A stretch of DNA of 64,000 nucleotides, taken from assembly GCF_002443255.2 (NCBI RefSeq), contig NW_019211456.1, forward strand, positions 13,104,229 to 13,168,228, in the 5' to 3' direction. Position numbers and translations under genes: made by a program. Under the pieces are notes generated by a model. The model had not been told where the DNA came from, did no database searches, and saw nothing but the letters and a program-made list of their open reading frames with translations. How positions within the stretch are numbered: the stretch's first letter is position 1; every line of letters starts with the position of its first letter. This DNA is from Varroa destructor (Eukaryota > Arthropoda > Arachnida > Mesostigmata > Varroidae). Shown one piece after another: positions 12,601 through 27,452 of the stretch.

Positions 12601-15600
12601 TTCTTTAGAAGATGTATCGTGGAAGCAATGTTCGCTTTAAAGTTAGTCGTAAAACGGGCTTGCCAAAAACCGAGGCAAATTTCCTTCAAATGTCTAGTCG
12701 TTGGCATTGCGGACGGTCTCAGATCCTCATTACGGTGATGTCAAGGCTCATGAGCTTCACTAGCTGTAGCGTCTAGAAACCGGCTTCAATTCGTAGTGAT
12801 GAGATCGTTGTTTCGCAGGCAACTCATCAGTGTATAATTGCCCCGATTCTGAATTTCGATGATTTTTGCCAACATCAAGGATCCTTGGTCGTTACTAACT
12901 TGTAGACACGCTGTCGAATAGGTAGAGTCAGCGTCACTCATTCGAAACCTAGACCTCTCAATCGAAACCTTGTTTATTAGAAGGTAGACTCTTATGAATG
13001 GGGGCTAAACCTATACGGAATGGTTGCACGTTTGTCTACGGTAGTAAAATAGATTCAACTAGGATAACATTTCAGGCATATACTAAAAGCAAATAGTATG
13101 AACATTTATTTGGCGCACGACCCTAGGAAAAGACTGAGAATATCTCTAGCTGTTTGTATTAGGTGGGTATAGTATTCCACAAAAAAAAGCAAATGCTCAG
13201 CGGCAGACTTTTCAAGTCACAGTTTTACTGGTGTTCGGCCCATATTAGTAGTGCGTATCAGAATATGCTTACGAACTGGGTCGCATAGAAATAACGTTGT
13301 TTGTCTGAGGGAATCTACGGCGGCGATGAATGGCACACCAACATTGCCACCAAACGGGATTCAGCTGAAGTTTCACTGCAATCTATTAAAGTCAAAAAAA
13401 AAAAGCTAGATCATTCCCCGTTTTCGGTACGTGGTTCGCTTAATGCGGAGAGGATCTAAACTCTCATTTATTTATGTTAACGCAGTCTCCAGGAGGTCTG
13501 TTGTGATTCGTATGTACCAACACAGAGAAATACACACCAGCGGAAAACATCAGTATGCCTGCATCAATGCTGCAAAAGTAAACATTCAATCAAGAGGATG
13601 GATGAGCGGACTCATTTTTCTTTCATGGCCTCTGTTATCATCGCCCACTTATGAGTCCCCTTCCCTCGTTTGTATTCTCGTTTCCTCGTTGCTTTAATGA
13701 TTTTCTCTCTAATAGCTCTTTTTTTGCTTGGTTTTCCCTTGGCTATCTTTTTTTAAATGATTTGAGTCCAAAATAGGCTTTCGCTCATTTAGAATTGTTG
13801 AGTGATTCTTACTCTGTGTCCTACATATACTGATTTCGTTGACAACGGCAAAGCGAGGACCTAATGCCACACAAGCTGCGGCAATGGATATTCGCTAATT
13901 AAACGATGTTACAATGTGAAGCACAAGTATGGGTAAACGCTAAATGGGGCTATCTTAACCTCGCCAGGGTAAAATTCTAGACAGCTTCGGATAGCAGGGA
14001 GATGAACGTCGACTTATTTGAAAATACTTTGATATTGATATTGATTTTGGGGAAGATCAGTATGCGAAAGCAACGGGAGCGGTACAATCTATGACAGAAC
14101 ACTATTGCGCCGTTGATTACCATTCAGGTACGCCGCTCTATAACTTACTAAGGTTGCACCAAGAGTTTTCGTCGTCGACCTTCTATTTTAGTAAAGTTAT
14201 TACCACGAAACAAAAACAAACGTACGATCTGCATATCTAACCTACGCATATCAAAGCTACGTGATAACACTGTCAGCTTCAAGATCAACGATCTCTACTT
14301 TTATGGTAATTGTCACTTCTTAGCCTCCCGTTAAAATTCTCCAAGCCACTCATACACAAGATCGTAGTTTTTTTTTTTAGTTATATTTGCATGACAAGAC
14401 TTCTACTAAATCGAGGATAAGCCCATTTCGATTACTGGCAGACAAGGAAAAATTGAGCGAACTCTTCTCTGGACAGACTACTGCGCTCAAGAAAGGTTAG
14501 TGAGTGAGCCATAGATTGTAAGCCACGTCTGGTAAATTGTCTCATGGCATGGCGATTCCCATTTGTCCAGGCGTAAAAACTTGCCTTCGAAGGCTAGCAA
14601 AAAACGTAGGCTCTGGAAAGCGGATGGTAGTCATTGCACATCAACACGTTGATTGCGGAATTTAAATGCCTCGTCTTTGATCACGAACACGGAAAGTTTG
14701 CAGGTCAAAGGAGCGGAGCACCGAATACTAAACTGAATCGACGAGGATTTCAGCACGAAGATGCCTGTAAGTCTGTCTGTTAGACCCATTTGTTATAAAA
14801 TTCCCAGATTAATCTTCCTTTTGTTATTTATTCTATAAAAATCACAAACGACGATTGACGAGGATCGCTTACATTTCGGACCCCTCCTCCCTCCCCCAAG
14901 TGGCAAGAAAAAAAGTGGCTAGTTTGCCCTATAGATAATACGACCATCCATCTTTGCGTAGACTTTTTACCACTGACCTTATTTTGTTGTGCTCCCGACC
15001 GGTCAAAGCACCGCATATTAAGTAGGCTTACAAATATGCACATCCTTCCCAGCATGAAGGAGCCGAGTAGAAATAGCAAAATATAGATTATCGGTGTTGT
15101 GTATGTCTCTGGCTTGACTTTGGCCGCCACGCGCCAAGACAAGTAGGTGGAAATTCCACTGCGTCGATTTTCGTTTCTGTTCTTCAGAGCAGGCCTTCCC
15201 GCTGCCTTGCTTTGATCTCGTCGGCAGGTGCCAATTATCTGTCAATTATATACGCCCTCTTTAGTTTCTACCCAGTTTCTGTATTACAACGATAAACTGA
15301 AGTGGCGTTTGCACACATTCTATATCTCACATTATCTGTCAGTCTTCAACGCAACCCAGTTCGATCCAGCAGACCGACGGCCTACTCTTTAAGCCCTCGC
15401 ACGGGTGGCTGGCCCGTTGTTGACTTTCGTGGTGTCAGGTCCCGTTATGTGTTACACTTCTATGCGTCACGATTTACCACACGCTTCTCGCCCGCACACA
15501 ATAGCAGTAACTCGGAGCGATGTGACGGTTGTTTTCTCCCCGTAACCTCAGCCGCAAGTTAGCACCTTTTCCACCCCAGAACTACGCGGCTCAGGGGAAT

Positions 15601-17556
15601 CGCACATGTGTTTTGATCTTTTTTGCTGAACTGGTGACTCCACGACGGGGCCGTAGAAAAGACTCGATGTCGTCGGTACCAAGTCTCTTGCGACACCTCG
15701 TCTTTCAACTACCGCACTAGGTGCAGCACTCCTGCCATCCTGTATATCTCCGGTTTTGCGGCTCCTGGCTGTGGCTTTTATTAGAATGTCATTTCTACTG
15801 CAGTAGAGCTTTCAATAGAAGAGAGACGACACTTCTTCCAGCCACTTCTAACTAATGCTCGTGCCTTTTAAACAAAACAGTACAAAAAGGTGATACATTC
15901 GTTTCGATATTTCGAAATCGGCCCCTTCATCTGCTTACGTTAGAAATTACACGGGCTACACGTAGTATTTTATACTCCATAAATTTACGTGACTAGTATT
16001 TGGCGCAATATTCTTGGCTGTGCTGTCACTCACTAGCACAAGATCATACTATGCCCTTTACAATTGCATATAACAAACAGTATTTGGTTCTGGTGACGAC
16101 ATATCTAGATATTATTAGGTGTTGGCCGATTTTAAGCCAAAAGTTAAATAAATATTTTTTATCTTTCAGAGTAATATGACTAAATCAAATGTACGTCCTT
16201 TTGACCGAAGAACTTCCGTAGTTTTCGAACGAAAAAACATGTCAGTGCGTTCCTCTATCAAAATTATATCAACATCATTCACAGAGCCTGCAGAAATCGA
16301 AACAGCTGATAGTCCAATGGTATAAGAGCCGAGCTCTACGGCTGATAGATTAAAACTGGCCAAACTGTTCATATTCTAAACTTTTGCCTGATAGCTAAAA
16401 ATGTATGCAGTTTGACATTGTCATGGTAGAAGATGACGCCCCTCCTAATCACTAGTTCCGATCGATTCTTTCAACGCTTAGTTGTAACCTTGTCGGTGAC
16501 TGAAGATCCGAATCAATCATGGTCCAAGTGGCAGCTGCTCGTAATGTATAACCTCTTTCGGATCTTATCAGACGCACTAGCATCACGTTCTTCGGCGTCA
16601 GTTTGAGCTTTGTTACAAGTAGCGGAACATATTTTCCGTTACGCAGTACTGTTTATACATATGATCAATTTTTTGTTAATCGCATTAGGAATAACGCTGT
16701 AAAACTTCGTGGATGTAACATTATCAAGTAAATTACTTTGAATGAATTAATGCGGTATCTAAAGCGTTGACCTTGTTTTTCTGGCCTTGGAAATGGTTTA
16801 GAACTATTTGCTGATAGTTGTATAGTCCTTCGGCAGTACCACTGCTATTGATGTGTTGGGATAGCGGTATCTCTTCTAAGAAGACGTACTATAGAAGGCC
16901 CAATTTTGGCAATAATTACATTAACTTCTCTTGTAACTGGTTAACTACTGCGAAGAGCACCTTTTTTATCGAAATTTACGGAACGAAAACTATAGAACCA
17001 TCTTTAGATCATTTTCCTCACTACGCATCTTGGCCATAGACAACACGTCTTCTTTTTCGTGCCTGGGCAGCATTTGTGCCTATTCTACTCCAAAAAAGCT
17101 GTAAACTATAGCGAATTTTCGCAGAACTTTTATCTATATTTAAAATGCTCTGTTCTAAGTCTAGCTAGAGGCATACCAACGACTTTAGTACAAACACTGT
17201 CCGCAGTGCTTGCGCTGAGTCCTTTCCTCAGCTTTCAAATGACACCGACGCCAATGTGACTTTGAAGCCATCTAGCGAAAAAAAACTGCCTATACATTTT
17301 CAGTGAACGAATACATTCCTATGAGGATTTAGGTTGTGCCATTCTTTTCTCGAAAAGTACCACTGGTGATATCTGGGTCATAAGTTTCATGTTCGTCGTC
17401 TGATGTGTCAGCTCTTTGAGGCAAAGGTATTTTTTGACGGCGTTGTAGTAATTGAAAAGCCCACGAGATACTTTATCTCGTCTATTCCGTATCTCGAAGT
17501 ATTATAGCGGATTCACACGCTAAATGCGCGTGCTTTACTGAGCGCATAGTGACCGC

Positions 17557-17796
<240 letters not shown>

Positions 17797-20700
17797 GCTC
17801 TAACACTCGAAGACGCCATCACCAATGTGCGAAGTCGCGACCGTCGCTGCATACTCGAACATTGAGAAGACCATCCTTTTCAAACTGGAATGCCACTGTT
17901 CATGTCGTCCTAAGCAGCCGGAAGTCAGATGACTTTGGAGCAAAAACTCGCTACCCAGTAATGGCTTCACCCAGTGGAAAATGAGTGGCAACAAAAATTG
18001 GAATATGTATATTTTACTATAAAGCCTCGTCGGAATTGCGAGTCCCTGTTAGTCTGACCTCCCTTCAGGGCGTCGGCCCAGTTCTGGCTCTTAGCAGTGC
18101 CGGGGTCAGGCAGTCAGGTATAAAGACGAGCACATGGCGATTGTACGGGAGTTGGGGTAAACTCTTCAAGGAGGTGTCGTTCTCATTCTATTTGATATAC
18201 GCAGGCAGCTCTGTACATTCCAGAAGCAGACGAACAAAAGGGAAGGGAGAGAAGGAAAACACGTAAACGATCTGCGGTCCCCTCCGTCCCCCTTTGAAAA
18301 ACTTGTAGAATGCTTCTCGCCTTGGGCTAGCTACTTGTTGTGAGCGCTTTTTTGCAGTATTAGTACTTCTGCATGTCGTTCCGACATGTTTCGACCCAAT
18401 CCTTCAGCTACTAGCCAAGCCTACTCGAGCTATTCCACTCCGGTATCTACTGCTGCTGCTGATCATGCTGCGGCCTTTGCCATTTTCACAACGTCGTATA
18501 GAAAGGCGACGCATTTTAGGTCAAGATCGTTCAATGTTGCTTCCGACTAATATAATCTACATGCACTCGACTCGATTCGAAAGTGTTCGTAGTCGAGATG
18601 GTACATGCGTGCGTGCCTGAATGGACCTTGGACCAGGACTAAAGAGGCTGTAAGGAATGTGACTACGTAACTCTGTAAAGTGGCACGTCAGCTGATGAAG
18701 ATGAGAATGCTTATACTCTGAGGCTTAACTCGTATCGGCGCAATAGATCATAGAAAAACCAACAGGTGGAGAAAAAAACGACAGCTCCTACATTTGTGTG
18801 TATTATAGTAAGCACAGAAATTATGGCAATAGAAAGTTACACCGTATAGTGTGCTACAGAAACACCGACTAGTCACATGGCATCAATAAATTGTAATGAT
18901 ATGTTTCAAAGCTAATTTACAATTACGCGAAGATTTTTTTTTGCCGCTACTACTCCTGCTGTTGATTGTGATTTAATTAGATACATAATAGATAAATAGA
19001 TAGATAAAAAAATACTCGCATGCGTACATTGTCGTCAAGGCAACCATATTCACCTATTAGTACAAAGCTACACAGGGTCAGAAGCAGTGATGAGTTTAGT
19101 GCAAGATATTAATACTAATACCACATTGCTTGAGTTTGCATAGCAAGAAAAAGAGGAAGACGACGAATGACGAAATGGCGACGACGACGGCGTAGGTCGA
19201 CGAGGCAAGAACCGTTGCTACGTGTAGAATATTCAGCAACATGGTGGATCGTAAATGAAATGCTGGGCTGTGATTATACCTGTAGCGGCTGCGAGTTGCT
19301 TGGCTGGCCCGACGGCCAGCCAACACTGCTGTCGCTATTGCCGTCTAAGCATGTAGCTAGGCCAAAACAGGTCTCTTTCTAGAGGCGCAGCTGCTGACCT
19401 ACTGCCTTGCACTAACATCACCTCAACCCAGCACTACTAATCGCGCCTCAAAGCTACGACCTGGCAAACGCCTTTATAACGTTCATGTACACGTTAGGGG
19501 CTGTTGACTCATTCTTCTTTGTCTCGTTAACTTTCCAATTCTGCTTTTCACACGACCCCATTATCTAGCACAGTTAAAACGGGGTTCATGGGCACGGCAG
19601 CATCAACATAGTGTGTACCTGCTGCATAGAACAAAGCAGGACTAACTGCTGTTTTAAGAGTAACAGAACATACTAGTGTAGAATCAACAATTAAAACAGC
19701 ACTAACTTCAATAATATGTCGATATCAGTCTGGAGAGACGAGCTAACATGTTGAAAGGTCGACGATTTTTCACTGTCGAACATCGACTACTATTTATCTA
19801 TTAGTGAAACAAGTTTTTGTAACTGCGCTAAGTACGTCTTTAAAGGTCTAAGTCTTTTAATGTGGGAGAAAAACATTGACCCATACGCTTCTCGTATCAA
19901 ATTCATTGCTTCCAAGAAGACATACTACAGAAGAATGCGTGGACAGAACTCTTGTGTCTAGTAAGATTTATACTTCCTTACTAAATAAACTAACGGTCAT
20001 TCTCAGGTGAACCGTCCGATTAAACGAAAAAAATTCATTTTACATATATAGTTCCTACACAAGGAGAAAAGTGTTTTTCCCTGTATGGTGACAGTCAATT
20101 ATTGTTCCTTCTGCAAATAGCCTTTGACCATATTAGCGGAAGCAGGACTACATCCATTGCGACTAAATTAGATTTATAATATTAAATGACTTGAGAAGTT
20201 AAAAACTACGCGTATGATGCAAATTTCATTCAGAACTTTATATTCAGCAGGCATCATTTTGCATACACAGCAGCAGTACCTTCGCTTCGTTACTAGGAAG
20301 ACCCTTCGCAAGACTTTATCTGGTCCCTTTGGCGTATTTCTTATTACCGCAGACCTTCAAGGGTGTTTGCCCGGCTTCGTCCGTTAGTCGGCGGTTACAC
20401 GACGACGAAATCCGCTGTAAAAGCACGAGCAATAAATGACAAAGCACATTTTCGTGAGCTTGTCCGAAACAGAGCTAAATGTTCCCCGCGAAACAAGATA
20501 TATTAGCTGTGAACAACTGGTACTTCTAGCTATAAGCCATGTAAACGAATTATGTTGACGTCGTTCTTCTGTAATGCGGTTTAGACCAGTGCAAAAACAC
20601 GTCGTGGATCAATGGCATGGAACATTTGTAACCTTACAGAGCCTACAAAGAATTTCACCTACACTGGGCAAACACCCATCATCCGATGTACTTCGAGACA

Positions 20701-23570
20701 TAGTGCTTAGAGGCAAAAGTAGCCGGGGCGAGCATCGAATGATCGGCTACCATTTTCCGACTGCTGTAGTCACTATATTATATGCGCCTGCCAGTTGAAT
20801 CCTTGTCTCAGTTTACTGCGAAAAGCTGAGACAGATTGAAAAGCGTGCGTTGAATAATAACGGTCAAATATCACATCTATATCTGTTGAGTAAACTATGA
20901 TACTGTGTTGTCTAACCAGTGCGTGCTTTTCAGCAAACTACGTGAAGGACTCGAGTGAAGGATTGAAAGCTAGCTGCGGATGCACAACTTTCTCATCATA
21001 TTATGAGCTCGTTCTTGTCACGAATTTGTGCATCTGGACTTTTAACGGTCTTGTATTTTGTCCCTACATGTCCCTAAAAAAAGCACTGAGATCGACTGTT
21101 GTCTATCTAAATGGCAGGATTATTTTAACTATTGCTGGATGCTAGGAGAAAAAACAATGACCTAGTACGCATATATTGTGTTTCCGCCGACCTAAGTACC
21201 GCCGGAGAGCCGAGCTCCGCGTGAACTTGAGCCCGTATTCAGCCTACTCAGCAAAATAAAGTCGATCAATAGGTGGCCGTGAAGTGCACTGCCATAGGTC
21301 ATCAACGCTTCTATCTCCGTTCCGAGCCGCTGTGTCCCATTTTCCTCAAGCTTCCATCCTTATCTGGGTCGTAGCCTTGTGGGTTTTCTTTGTGTTCCAC
21401 TAACACTACTAAGGGATGACGCTAGCGCTGATGACTGTAGCCGATGTCGACTAACGACAATTGCTGCGGAAGCAGGAGATTTGTGGTACAATGGCTTCAA
21501 GGCTTTTGATGGACTGAGTGAGCCAAAGCCCGAAGAAAAAGAGCAAAAAAAAAGTCAAGGCACAAGCGGCGTTCTCAATGTAGTTGGTGATCCAGCCGTC
21601 CGCCATTCCTCGATTAACGTTGGTTGCAGCAGCGGTACTTTCAAGTATGACATTTGCAGTTTTTGTTCGCCTTTTCTCACTGTTTTTTTTCTCTTTCCAT
21701 CGCTCGATGCGGCTACTATTCGCCAACCGTTCGGCCCGTTCCGCAATACCGCTGCTTCATTCGAGGCTGACCTTAATACAACACAATGTCGTCGGTTTTC
21801 GACTTCGTTATATTGGTTCTCCCCTTTCGCTCCCTGCCCGACACTCTCTCTCTATCCTTCCTGCTTCTCTTTCAATTTTCCTGATTCTACCATTTTTTCT
21901 GTTTGTGCCTTACCCCAGCCCGTGTTGTTCAGTTGCTACTGCAGTTACTGATCAGTACCGATTTTCTCTTTTTATGCCCGTCACAGGAAACGGGCGGCGG
22001 ATAGACGTCTCTTGCCAACAGCATTTTAGCCTTTTTTCCTTCGTGGAACCACAGCATCAGGACAAGCCGACAGGCGGACATCTACAAACTACGATTAGGA
22101 GCTGGCATGACCGAGACACATATCGGGCGGAAACCGTGGCTGCTGGGCGTGGGGGCCGAGGATAGCACAAATAGTCTGTTTCTTTCGAGGCGCGTGAATG
22201 CCGTATATATCCATTCAAGACCTCTAACTTAGATCGGTCCAGTGACTTCAGCCACCTTGAAGTCACCGCCACTTTTTCGCAACCCCCCAAAGATCCGAAT
22301 CAACGGGGTCGGACATTTCGGACGAAAAAATGCACGTAATTCTTAGATTTTTACTTGCCACTGAGGGGATGGCAAGACCAAGATGACTTGCTATCTATAC
22401 CTTAAGACTCCTAGTATGCTAATCCATCGACATGAAAAAAATGTTTTAGTAGCGAATTAAGATTTTTATTCGTTGATGTTCCCGATCTGTTAGGCGACTT
22501 ACCACCTGCCCAGCTATCTATTCACTTTTTAGAGTATTTCAAAAAAGTGTACTTTTATATTGTAACATAATTTGTATGAGTCTATTATCGTATATTTTAT
22601 TTGAACCCTATCAAATCTGACGCTTTTTATTGAGGAAAACTATTTAAATAAACTGGAAATAGCCTAATAGGTCCCGTGTTTTTTAAGAAGGGGCTCTTTT
22701 TATAAGATTTTGTATCTTTCGAATGCTATCTCTATTTATGTTATGTTATACCTTGATGATTTGATATTCAAAGACGACGATGTCATCAGTATATCAGGTC
22801 GTAATGAGAAATATTTCAGTGAAATTCAGCGGTGGTTTTAGCCTGATCATTAGAACCAGTTACCGAAACAAATTTGTAGGCTGCATAACAGTTAGCGGTA
22901 GCCTCTGAATGAGCAAAAAAATATTTTGTTATGGAAATTTTCGTAAAAAAAAATCGATTTGCTTCGAACCAGCGCGTCTGATAAAGGAATTCAGTGGACG
23001 TTGCCAAGCATTTACCAGCTGGTCGGTCGGCCTGTTTCTTACCACCTGATTTCTTCCGCTGTGCCTCTACATACCAGCACCTTTTTTTCCCTTTATTTAA
23101 TTCCCGTTAGAGTTTGCCTCGTACAGGCCGGTTGACAGAAGTTTTTCAGCCGATCCACTGAATCATATCTTCCGCTACTGCTGCTACTTCTGCTACTGTT
23201 ATTGTCACACTTAGCCCGTAACATAAAGCAAACGTTCGCTACGATGACTTGGTGCCCAGTGTTATTGAAGTGGTCGTCACTGCGCTACCTTGTATTGGAA
23301 AAGCAAGCGTGGGGTAGCAGGAACTGACGTTGTGCGACGAGTGAGAAGCGAAAAGTAGCTGGTCAACGTTGCTGTGCCACTGCTCTTTCTGCTCTCGACC
23401 GTTTTTGCTGCTGCTGCTACTGCTGATAGACTAAACGCTACGCTTATCGTCGTCTTAGCTCACTTGCTTCCTTTCGCGCCGAGCTTTCCTAGCGTACTAA
23501 TTAACGTCACCTCACTGGCTAGTAAGCTGGATAGCTAGATTGTATGAAGCAGGCACGAAGCTAATTTGAC

Positions 23571-23681
23571 AACATCAAAAATGACGGCGCCAATGCTATT
23601 GCCACAAACGAAGCTACTGTGGATGCTGCCTTTGATGACAAAAACAATGACGCTCCCGCTAACTACGCTGCTATAACGTAA
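23571..23681 (+). repeat. Cryptic triplet-periodic tract (purine-N-pyrimidine)
   Basis: Read in threes from 23571, 26 of 36 triplets before the TAA at 23679-23681 have the form purine-N-pyrimidine (chance about a quarter), dominated by GCT/GCC, GAT/GAC and AAC/AAT. Purer GCT/ACT runs sit nearby at 23171-23206 and 23405-23427. The bias is stronger than in ordinary coding DNA, so a decayed triplet microsatellite is the simplest reading. It is not called as a gene. Confidence 0.55.
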
Positions 23682-26600
23682 TTGGCCGAAGCAGCTTCAA
23701 CAGGAGCGGCAGCAGCGGAGAACTCCATTCTAATTACTACTAGTAGGTGAGATATAAAACAAAGGAAACGAGTGAGACGAAAGGCGAACGTGAGAACAAG
23801 GGATTGAGATACCTTCTTAGTAGGAAGGGTTGCTATAAAATAAAGCGAATAGGCAAGAATGAACAAGTCTTGACCAAATGCAGTGTGAGTGAAGAGTGTT
23901 TATGGAAGCAAATCAATAATGTAATGCTTGAGCAAAGTTGTTTAGGGATCAGCTGCCTTGACCTTTCTGCTGCGCATTGAAACACATTCGTAAGGGAAAA
24001 GCACTTCATGAAGCTGGTCTCTAAGTCCTTCCTACTGACATAGTCATCTGCTTTCGTCGTTACATTTACCCGACTGAATTGTTCTCTTATATAAAGGATC
24101 GACAATAGGATAGAGCCTCTGTTGGTTTTTCGAACGACTTTTGAATGGTCTAAAGCTTTCTAAAAATAAAATCGAATCATCTATCGCTCAGTTTGATGCA
24201 GTAAGTATTTAGAATACTAACATTATTATTATTGTATGATCATTTCAAATCGATCTTCTTTTTAACTTCGTATATGTTTTACAAGCATCCATCATATCGT
24301 ATACGCGACGCATGCAGCAATCCAGTCTAACAAATGTTCATATACACCACACGTAACACAATGTTCTGAAGTCGTCTCCGAAACTTCTCGGTGATCACCT
24401 TTCGTCTAGTTCCCTCGGCCGTTCAGTCAATATGACCGACCGGCAGAATCGTCACCATCAAGTACATCATTGATGAACCGTATCGCCTATTCGCTATATA
24501 CCTAGGGGTAGATTTTTGTACATATGCACACAGAGGAAGGCTGCTTCTCGTTCTGTTGACGATGACCACACTCCCCTATTCACCGCTTGGCTCTTACCTA
24601 CTATCCACACGCTGCTGGCCTTCCTACGCGTCGACTGCCGGCGCTGCTTGGACATCTACCGTTTTGGTCGACTACCGACGTGACGCGGCTAGCGCTTTCA
24701 TTATGTCTACAATTTAGTCCAGCGAAGTCTCTTTGCTTCTCATAGGAAGCCATTATCGTCACCGTTGTCGTCGTCGTCGTATGGAACGGACCTAGCTGAG
24801 AGGATTAACTGTCAGCATTTAGTAAGCGGCCGCTGGCCGCCCCTTTGCGCTAACTTTGAACGGCCCAGACAAAGCAGCAATCAATTTTAATATCTTGGCA
24901 CCCTTAGGGAATGAGCTAGGCGAACAGAGAACGAAAAAATGGAGGAATCTTCAAAGGGCTTTTGCTTTGCAGGGTGGATAGGCATTGGGCCGGCTGCCTA
25001 CCAGACAGACAACACTTAGTCGTACCTAACTTCACTATGGCGTTCACCAGGATCACGTACGCCATTAGCAGACAGCATCGTCGTGTTGCGGCCGCTATCA
25101 TGGATAGTTAGCCGCCGAGGGGTCTTTCTTTTTTTCTGTCTGCTAACTGTACTATATCCCGATGCTGGCATCGCGGTCAGCACGGTACTGCTTTTGCGAG
25201 GGGTCACCAGCAACTACTTTGATATAATTCTCTGCCAACTCTTAAAAATGCTCCTTCTTACTCTTGTCATCAGCAGCTGCCCACCCGGCGTTGTTTCTTT
25301 TCTCGCATGTATATCGTTTGACCATTGTCATCTGTGGGTGTATATTTCCCTCAAGTGGCCGCCGCGCGGCTCGCATCGAATCCGGCACTCTTTTTTCCCG
25401 TTGCTGCAGATGTCGCTGCTTTTACTACTGCTAGTTCTACTTGCGCCGATAAATAATAACTGGCAAACTTGGATTTATGCTGTGCTCGGCTATCCTGTTA
25501 TACTACTCCGGTCTCCGGTGTTTTTGTCCAGCGCGCTCATTGGTACATTATCAGTCCCCCCTTTCTCCTTGCCCACTATCTTGGAGCTATTCAGACTAAT
25601 AGTCCTTCAAGCATCAGCCCTGCTAGAAAACGTATGTATGGCCGAAGTCTGACTTTAAGCCTGGTTAGCTGCAAAACCAGCTGAGGCATTCCGGGGCGGA
25701 CACCTATCTTTCTAGACCCGATAAATGTCGGAGCGGTGGATGGCTACTGTTAACGAGGCGTTCGTGCTGCCTAGTGCTGCTCTTTTCCGGTCTACGTGCC
25801 ATCGTACACACTGTTATTCTGCTTTCGACGTCGTCAATCGGCGGATTCCGAGTAGAAGAGGCAAGACAGTGGAAAAGCAAGGACAGAGAGAAAAAGGAAA
25901 AAAGGAAGGGTTTTGCGGTACCTCTGCTGCGACTGGGCTGCTACTTTCGACTGTAAAACGACCTTGTACGCGAGTGGCCGTAACTAAAGGACCTATACTT
26001 GAACAGCAATGAGCAGTCGATAGCAAGCAATAAGCCAGGCTTATGGAAATCATAAAGCAGGATTGGTCGGTGGAAGGACGACTACAAGCAGTTACAATAC
26101 GCGCTACGGGGTCTTAAAAATAAATGGATACATGATACTACAGGTGATGCTGTTGGTGGTGAGAGCGGTTCTATCCATCGGCCATAACTTTGAGCTGATT
26201 TATTATAGTAGCACGCGGTTGATTTGGGTTTCAACGCAGTGGAATAGGAGGCATTACCAGTGCATATAAAGATATAATGCAACCGTTGGTATCAATCACT
26301 TCGAAATGGAAGTGTAGAAGTTTTACTATCGCTATAATCACGCCAGCGTCGGCGTACAGTATAGCTCCAATTGGCGTTGCGCTCTCGTCATCATTAAACC
26401 ATATAAGCGCTACTTGCAGAGCACCGCTCGGAGACGTGAACGGAGATACGAACAATGATAGGGCTAGTAAGTTTCCTGGAGATCATCGTATAAGCCGATA
26501 TGGTATGGAGATGATAGAAAATATGAACTAAACAAGATACTCCGATTATACTATTACTTTATGAGCTATATGTCGCTAATGATCTAAATCGTCCGTGCAG

Positions 26601-27338
26601 ATAGGTTCAGGGCCGTGCGTTGGACGATAACTAGAAATTCCACTTCACGATTAGACCTTAGACGAGTTCACTACTTCGGTATCTGATTTAAATGACGCCA
26701 TAAGAGAACAATAGCAGAACACGTGAGTAGTACTTGACAGAAATGAGACTAATTCATATTTAGAGCGATCACGCTATTGACTACCCAGTTAGTTGACTGT
26801 TGTCGGTCATGGGCAACTTTGAGAGCAAGCAGACAACTTCGAGCGTCCCAAAGTTTAGGTCGCCGATGTGGTACCTGTTAATTAGAAAATATAATTCAAA
26901 CTTTAACCAGGTAAATTTGACAGAGAAATAAGTTTGTTAACAAATAAAGTATTTGTTAGCGGTGGAAATTAAACGTTTCTCATTAGGCCTGAGAGGTTAA
27001 GGCAAATTTGTCTTAATCACCTTGAAAATTTTTCATCGTGCTGCGTACTTGTTACAATGTCATGATATTATTGTGCATATTCTTCCTATAACAAAGGAGC
27101 AGCGTAAATGGAAAAACAAGCTTCCGTCCGCTACGGGACAAGCAGTGCGATCAAAGCTATACTATGTACAGAAGCGTTAACTTTGGGCAGTATTGACTCC
27201 TATGTCCGTGTATATGAGTGTGATTGCGTCTGCGCGCAGATCCACTGTCTCGATAAGCGCTATGTAATCGTATCGGCTTGCTTATTCGCGGTCCCTACTA
27301 TGTCATAATGTAATGTTATATGATTATGAGATATCGCT

Positions 27339-27452
27339 GACGCCAGCCAGCGGGCTGACGATGGCACTACCGCTTGCCACGACGTCGACGCTGTGCCCGC
27401 TTCGGGGAACATCCATAATAAGAACGCTGTCTCTGTGACTACAACGACGATC
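27339..27452 (+). repeat. Cryptic triplet-periodic tract
   Basis: In the frame from 27339, 23 of 38 triplets are purine-N-pyrimidine, mainly GAC, GCT, GTC, AAC and ACT. There is no pure repeat core. It resembles the tract at 23571-23681 and lies in the same intron. Confidence 0.45.

Noticed and set aside
9780..12941. Apparent decayed minus-strand gene of about 3 kb made of open segments of 20-75 codons in changing frames
   Set aside because: Choosing the longest of three frames at each point gives segments of this length in non-coding DNA, more so where T is scarce. No domain or motif was recognised, so no gene or element is called.
21379..22165. Two overlapping + strand frames of 190 and 193 codons
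   Set aside because: They overlap each other and open minus-strand frames. The peptides are low in organisation with no signal, repeat or domain, so this is a composition effect.
25083..25652. 189-codon hydrophobic open frame on +
   Set aside because: Leu/Ser/Pro-rich translation of pyrimidine-rich DNA, with no regular membrane-segment spacing, splice context or homology.
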